Origin: an uncultured Prevotellaceae bacterium | GTDB lineage: Bacteria > Bacteroidota > Bacteroidia > Bacteroidales > Bacteroidaceae | Length of the DNA: 64,000 nucleotides | Direction of reading: 5' to 3' | Assembly (NCBI GenBank): GCA_902784755.1 | Contig: CACZVX010000011.1 | Coordinates: forward strand, 1 to 64,000 | In this document: piece after piece, positions 59,514-64,000 of the stretch | Position numbering within the stretch: the first letter of the stretch is position 1 | How the letters are laid out: each line of letters starts with the position of its first letter | Position numbers and translations under genes: made by a program | The notes under the pieces: model-generated | Databases searched by the model: none | What the model saw: only the letters and a program-made list of their open reading frames with translations | What the model was told of the DNA's origin: nothing

Positions 59514-62500
59514 ATGGAAAAATTGAAGAGATTCCTCATGAGCGTCATGCTCATCTTTGCGGGTACTATATGTATGTACGCGCAAACGGAAATTACGGGA
59601 ACGGTGGTTGATGAGCTCGGCGAGGGTGTCATCGGTGCCACTGTGAAGGAAAAGGGGACAAGTAACGGAACCGTTACCGACCTGGACGGAAACTTCAAGC
59701 TGAAAGTGGCCGAGGGTGCTACGCTCGTAGTGAGCTACATCGGCTACGACAACATTGAGGTGCCCGCCACTCCCGGTGTGAAAATTCAACTGAAGGAGAC
59801 TGCCTCGGAGCTTGCTGAAGTGGTGGTGACCGGTTACCAAACCCAGCGTAAGGCTGACCTGACAGGTTCGGTGGCTGTGGTGAAGACGGATGAACTGAAG
59901 TCTTCATCGGATACCGACCCCATGCGTGCTTTGCAGGGTAAGGTGCCAGGAATGACTATTACCAGCAACGGTTCACCTGTAGGTGCCGGTACGGTACGTA
60001 TCCGTGGTATTGGTTCGTTTAATTCTTCTCAGGATCCTCTCTTTATCATTGACGGTGTGCCTACGACCACAAATCTGAACACACTGAATATGAACGACAT
60101 TGAGTCGATGCAGGTGTTGAAGGACGCTGCTTCTGCTTCTATTTATGGTTCGCGCGCTGCAAACGGTGTGATTATCATTACTACCCGTCAGGGAAAGAAG
60201 GGCGACAAGCTAAAGGTGGACTTCTCTGCCAACCTCACTGCCCAATTCTACAATAATCAGTCAAAGATGAAGCTGATGAACAGCAGCGAGTATGCTATTG
60301 CAATGGCTCAGGCTGCTATGAACGATGGTCTTGATCCCGTAGCTTATGCTTCGAACTATGGTCTGAACCTCAACGCCAGTGCTGGTATTCCCATTCAGGC
60401 TTATGATCCAGCTACAGGACAAATGAGACAGTTCACCGTGAACGGTCTCTACGATGGTTTCCTGAACTCCAAGAGAACGATGCGTTTCAGCGATACTGAC
60501 TGGCTTGATGAGATTTCACGTACGGGTTTCATGCAGAACTACGACCTTTCTATCTCGAATGCTACCGATAAGTCTTCCGCCTTGGTGTCTTTCGGTTACA
60601 AAAAGAATGACGGTATCTTGAAATATACGGACTTCGAGAGCTTCTCAGGACGTGTGAACACCAGTTTCAAAGTTAATAAGCTGGTCACCATCGGTGAGAA
60701 TGTGACGATTACCTATTCTGATCAAGTGGATATCCAGCCGCTGGAGAATGCTCTGAAGATGTCACCAACTCTTCCTGTATATGAAGAAGATGGCGTGACT
60801 TTCTCTGGTCCTGTGGGTGGTATGAGTGACCGTCAGAACCCATTGCGTGAGCTCTATCACAACCGTGACAACCGTTTGAAGATCTGGCGTATTTTCGGTA
60901 ACGCCTTCGTTAACATCACTCCCGTCAAAGGCCTCACACTCCGTTCAAGTTTCGGTATCGACTATGATGCTGGTTTCATTCACAGTGTGACTTATACCTG
61001 GCACTCTGACGTGGTGAACAACTCTACACCTTCATCAACTGTTTCTCAGGGCAACGACATGAAGTGGACGTGGTCAAACACCGCTACCTATAACTTCGTA
61101 CTGGCTAACCAGCATACTTTCAACCTCCTTGCTGGTGTGGAGCTTCACAAGCAGAACCGCGACGACTTCTCCTCATACGCTCAGATGTATGCCATTGAGA
61201 ACTATAACTACATGTGGCCCAATGCCGCTACAGGAACACAACGCGCCTCTGGTATTGAGGAAGGCTACCGCCTGCTCTCTTTCTTCGGTAAGGTGGACTA
61301 TAACTGGAAAGACTTGCTGCTGGCTTCATTCACTATCCGCCGCGACGGTTCTTCACGCTTTGGTGAGCACAATAAATACGGTACATTCCCTGCCTTCACG
61401 CTTGGTTATCGTATCTCACAGCACATGAACCAGAATTGGATTGACGACTTGAAACTGCGTGCTTCATGGGGACAGACTGGTAACCAGGCTATTTCCAACT
61501 ATGCCAGATATGGTCTCTATGCAGCTACCTATGGTGGTGAGCGCAACGAGTCAACAGCCTACGACCTCTATCTGCAGGGATCTGGTATCTTCCCATCGGG
61601 CTATCGTGCCACACAAGCTCAGAACGACGACTTGAAATGGGAGACCACTGAGCAGTATAACGTAGGTCTTGACTTCACCTTCTTCAACAATTCTCTCTAC
61701 GGAACAGCGGATGCTTATATTAAAGAGGTGAAGGACATGCTCATTAATCCTGCCTATCTCGGCTCAATGGGTGAAGGTGGTGCTTCTTGGTTGAATGGTC
61801 CTTCTCTTAAGAACTGGGGTATGGAGTTTGCCCTCGGTTATCGCCACACCACAGCTTATGGACTGAAATATAACATCAATGGAAACCTGGACTTCTTCCG
61901 CAACTGGGTGACTTATCTTCCTGAGACAACAACGGGATCATATGTACACACTGCCAAGGAGAACCTCGTGGAGGCAAAGAAACCTTACGGTTCAATAGTA
62001 GGTTATGTGGTTGACGGACTTTTCCAGAGCCGTGAAGATGTGCTTGCCAGTGGTCAGGAGAACGCGCGTGTGGGTGGTCTGAAGTATGCTGATCTCGACG
62101 GTAACGGTGTCATCAACGAGCAAGACCAGGATTGGATATTCAATCCCGTTCCCAACTTCTCTTGGGGTCTGAACGTGGAACTGAGTTATAAAAACTTCGA
62201 CTTCTCGATGTTCTGGCAGGGTGTTGCTGGTGTAGATGTCTATAACAATCAGAAGTTCCAGACTGACTTCTACAGTATTACTGATGCTGGTTCAAACAAG
62301 GGTAACCGCATGCTGGATGCATGGACAACCGCCAATACCGGTTCGTTGATTCCTGCCCTGACTACCAACAATGTGGGTGCTGAAAACCGCGCCTCAAGTT
62401 ATTTCGTGGAGAATGGTTCTTATGCTAAACTCCGTCAGGTGCAGTTGGGGTACAACCTGCCTCAGAGCCTCCTCAACAAGGTAAAGATGAGCAGTGCCCG

Positions 62501-62630
62501 CGTATTTATTTCTGGTCATAACCTGCTCACCATCAAGAGCAGCAGCCTGACCTGCTCTGATCCGGAGAACCCCAACTGGGCATATCCTAACAGTACCTCT
62601 GTCTCATTCGGACTTCAGGTAGGATTCTGA
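59514..62630 (+). CDS. SusC/RagA-family TonB-linked transporter (locus 3)
   Basis: A 1038-residue TonB-dependent transporter: signal peptide to about residue 24 (TICMYAQ), CarboxypepD_reg-like domain (EITGTVVDELGEGVIGATVK), TonB-box region AEVVVTGYQTQRKADLTG, plug with RIRGIGSFNSSQDPLFIIDG and ASASIYGSRAANGVIIITTRQG, and a barrel ending SVSFGLQVGF. It is a clear paralogue of the SusC at 47325, including the VVVTGYxTQRKADLTG segment. Its promoter carries the same upstream motif at the same distance, so both loci are probably controlled by one regulator and take up related fructans. Confidence 0.97.
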   Translation: MEKLKRFLMSVMLIFAGTICMYAQTEITGTVVDELGEGVIGATVKEKGTSNGTVTDLDGNFKLKVAEGATLVVSYIGYDNIEVPATPGVKIQLKETASELAEVVVTGYQTQRKADLTGSVAVVKTDELKSSSDTDPMRALQGKVPGMTITSNGSPVGAGTVRIRGIGSFNSSQDPLFIIDGVPTTTNLNTLNMNDIESMQVLKDAASASIYGSRAANGVIIITTRQGKKGDKLKVDFSANLTAQFYNNQSKMKLMNSSEYAIAMAQAAMNDGLDPVAYASNYGLNLNASAGIPIQAYDPATGQMRQFTVNGLYDGFLNSKRTMRFSDTDWLDEISRTGFMQNYDLSISNATDKSSALVSFGYKKNDGILKYTDFESFSGRVNTSFKVNKLVTIGENVTITYSDQVDIQPLENALKMSPTLPVYEEDGVTFSGPVGGMSDRQNPLRELYHNRDNRLKIWRIFGNAFVNITPVKGLTLRSSFGIDYDAGFIHSVTYTWHSDVVNNSTPSSTVSQGNDMKWTWSNTATYNFVLANQHTFNLLAGVELHKQNRDDFSSYAQMYAIENYNYMWPNAATGTQRASGIEEGYRLLSFFGKVDYNWKDLLLASFTIRRDGSSRFGEHNKYGTFPAFTLGYRISQHMNQNWIDDLKLRASWGQTGNQAISNYARYGLYAATYGGERNESTAYDLYLQGSGIFPSGYRATQAQNDDLKWETTEQYNVGLDFTFFNNSLYGTADAYIKEVKDMLINPAYLGSMGEGGASWLNGPSLKNWGMEFALGYRHTTAYGLKYNINGNLDFFRNWVTYLPETTTGSYVHTAKENLVEAKKPYGSIVGYVVDGLFQSREDVLASGQENARVGGLKYADLDGNGVINEQDQDWIFNPVPNFSWGLNVELSYKNFDFSMFWQGVAGVDVYNNQKFQTDFYSITDAGSNKGNRMLDAWTTANTGSLIPALTTNNVGAENRASSYFVENGSYAKLRQVQLGYNLPQSLLNKVKMSSARVFISGHNLLTIKSSSLTCSDPENPNWAYPNSTSVSFGLQVGF

Positions 62631-62687
62631 TTGAAATAAATAAAATGAGAAAATCAGAAAATGAGAAATTGTAAATACAAGAAAGTT

Positions 62688-64000
62688 ATGAACTACAAAT
62701 TAAGCAATATATTCAAAAACGTGGTGGCTTTAGGTGTGTTCGCCTTCTCTGCAGGTCTTCTTCTTACCTCTTGTGACGATTTTATCGAGGTGGAGCCCCG
62801 TGGTGTCATCAACGAAGACCTGGCCATGAGCCAGCCTGACGAAATGGTTACTGCCGCTTATGCCAAACTCGGCGATGACTGGTACACTTATCCTTTCAAC
62901 TTTTGGCCCTATGCCGATGTCTCCAGTGACGATGCACTGAAAGGCGGTTCGGGTACTACTGATACGAACTATCACTCTGTGGAGGTGTGGTCCACATTGA
63001 CGGCTTCTACTCCTGACCACATGGACGAACTATGGTATCATCTCTATTGCTCCGTGAGTCGCTGCAACCGTGCTCTGGTTTCACTGGCTGAGTATGGTGA
63101 AGATAAACTCGGTGCAGAGACAACTAAGATTCGTGAAGGTGAGGTGCGTTTCCTGCGTGCACACTTCTATTTCAAGCTTATCCAGCTTTGGAACCAGGTG
63201 CCTTGGATTGATGAAGAAGTTTATAAGGCACACTCTGAGGAGCAGACTCCTAACAATGCCTTCACTCATGAGGAACTCATGGATAAGGTGATTGCCGACT
63301 TTGAGGCTGCCTACAAAGTACTCCCCGAAAAGATGAATGACGGTGGACGTGCCAATAAGATTGCTGCAGCTGCTTACCTGGCAAAATGCTATCTGACACT
63401 GGCCTGGGGTAACGGTTATGAGAGCGAAACAGGCGTGAGCCACATCAACCAGCAATATATGCAGAAGGTGCTGGAGTATACTAACGTGGTGAAAAATTCT
63501 TCCTATGGCTATCTTGAGGATTATGGTGACATCTTCTTGCCCGAATATAAGAACTCTAAAGAGAGCGTATTCGCTGTGCAGCACTCTGACTATAAAGATG
63601 ATAACACCCGTTTCGGTCGTGCCAACTGGTCGAACATGCTGAACGGTTGCTGGGGTATTTGGTCATGTGGATGGGATTTCCACAAACCTTCACAGAATCT
63701 TGTGAATGCCTTCAAGACCAAGGATGGTCTGCCCATGTTCAACGATTACAACAAGACCATTGACTATCCTATCAATGGTGTTCCTACCGATCAGAAATGG
63801 GATCCCAGACTCTTCCACACCGTGGGTATGCCTACTTTCCCATATAAATATGAGGTTGCCTATACGATGACGAAGGACAACTCACGTACACCTAACACCT
63901 ATGGCTACTATGCTTCTTTGAAGGAAGTGCCACAGCGTTCAAAGGGTGAGACCTTCGACAACCCCTGGCAAGCATTTGCCATGAACGACTATGTGTTCCG
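62688..64000 (+). CDS. SusD/RagB-family lipoprotein, 3' end beyond window (locus 3)
   Basis: A frame open from the ATG at 62688 to the end of the window (437 full codons). It begins MNYKLSNIFKNVVALG and has lipobox LLLTSC (cysteine near residue 29), then DDFIEVEPRG, the usual start of SusD-like proteins. The core includes VRFLRAHFYFKLIQLWNQVP and KIAAAAYLAKCYLTLAW, and later DFHKPSQNLVNAFKTKDGLP, matching the corresponding part of the SusD at 50440. It is the partner of the SusC encoded 57 bases upstream. The C-terminal part is cut off by the window edge. Confidence 0.94.
   Translation, partial: MNYKLSNIFKNVVALGVFAFSAGLLLTSCDDFIEVEPRGVINEDLAMSQPDEMVTAAYAKLGDDWYTYPFNFWPYADVSSDDALKGGSGTTDTNYHSVEVWSTLTASTPDHMDELWYHLYCSVSRCNRALVSLAEYGEDKLGAETTKIREGEVRFLRAHFYFKLIQLWNQVPWIDEEVYKAHSEEQTPNNAFTHEELMDKVIADFEAAYKVLPEKMNDGGRANKIAAAAYLAKCYLTLAWGNGYESETGVSHINQQYMQKVLEYTNVVKNSSYGYLEDYGDIFLPEYKNSKESVFAVQHSDYKDDNTRFGRANWSNMLNGCWGIWSCGWDFHKPSQNLVNAFKTKDGLPMFNDYNKTIDYPINGVPTDQKWDPRLFHTVGMPTFPYKYEVAYTMTKDNSRTPNTYGYYASLKEVPQRSKGETFDNPWQAFAMNDYVF

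Overview
The window is chromosomal DNA from a member of the Bacteroidales, most probably a Prevotellaceae species from a gut or rumen (inference). The grounds are Bacteroidetes-type promoters (TTTG, about 19 bases, TAnnTTTG) before many genes, almost no Shine-Dalgarno sequences, three SusC/SusD pairs, a fused SecDF, and the Bacteroidales gene order metK / DUF4271 / hemD / rnpA / yidD / tyrS / tRNA-Gln.

Layout. 0-3.3 kb: a small XRE regulator, then a probable cell-envelope stress module made of an ECF sigma factor, a four-helix membrane protein and a site-2-protease-like M50 protein. Three near-identical ECF-type promoters lie before the sigma gene and before a neighbouring exported protein. 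3.4-9.7 kb: a YbjQ-like protein and two tandem M16 zinc proteases. 9.7-15.2 kb: housekeeping block. 15.3-26.8 kb: a six-gene operon with an RsbW-like kinase, a STAS protein, an outer-membrane barrel, a PaaK-like adenylating enzyme, a MATE exporter fused to a second RsbW-like ATPase domain, and a 1992-residue A-T-C-A-T-reductase NRPS expected to release a dipeptide aldehyde. 26.8-28.6 kb: kduD and kduI (unsaturated uronate catabolism). 28.7-30.4 kb: a membrane SpoIIE/PP2C phosphatase, which would complete a partner-switching circuit with the kinase and STAS proteins. 30.3-36.2 kb: an HU gene with an altered 3' end, a rhomboid protease, an EEP-family protein and SecDF. 36.2-40.2 kb: a lipoprotein tyrosine phosphatase, a fructuronate reductase/mannitol dehydrogenase and an ADP-ribosylglycohydrolase.

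40.3-64 kb is a polysaccharide-utilisation region. A minus-strand SusC/SusD pair is followed by a fructan-type locus (SusC, SusD, DUF4960-like surface protein, two GH32-type proteins) and a third SusC/SusD pair that runs off the right end. Two sensor-regulators in this region resemble the fructose-sensing hybrid two-component regulators of Bacteroides, but both are reduced. One keeps only the periplasmic sensor, one membrane helix and the AraC DNA-binding domain, joined by an Asp/Asn repeat tract. The other lacks the kinase ATP-binding domain and appears to have a one-base frameshift in its signal peptide.

Most notable: (1) the partner-switching/MATE-ATPase/reductase-NRPS operon, a candidate undescribed regulated natural-product system; (2) the two kinase-less hybrid regulators; (3) a perfect 15-bp hairpin plus T-run inside the signal-peptide codons of a GH32 gene; (4) the HU gene whose last codons are antisense to its neighbour; (5) TTGTCGC direct repeats with identical 19-bp spacing in two distant intergenic regions.
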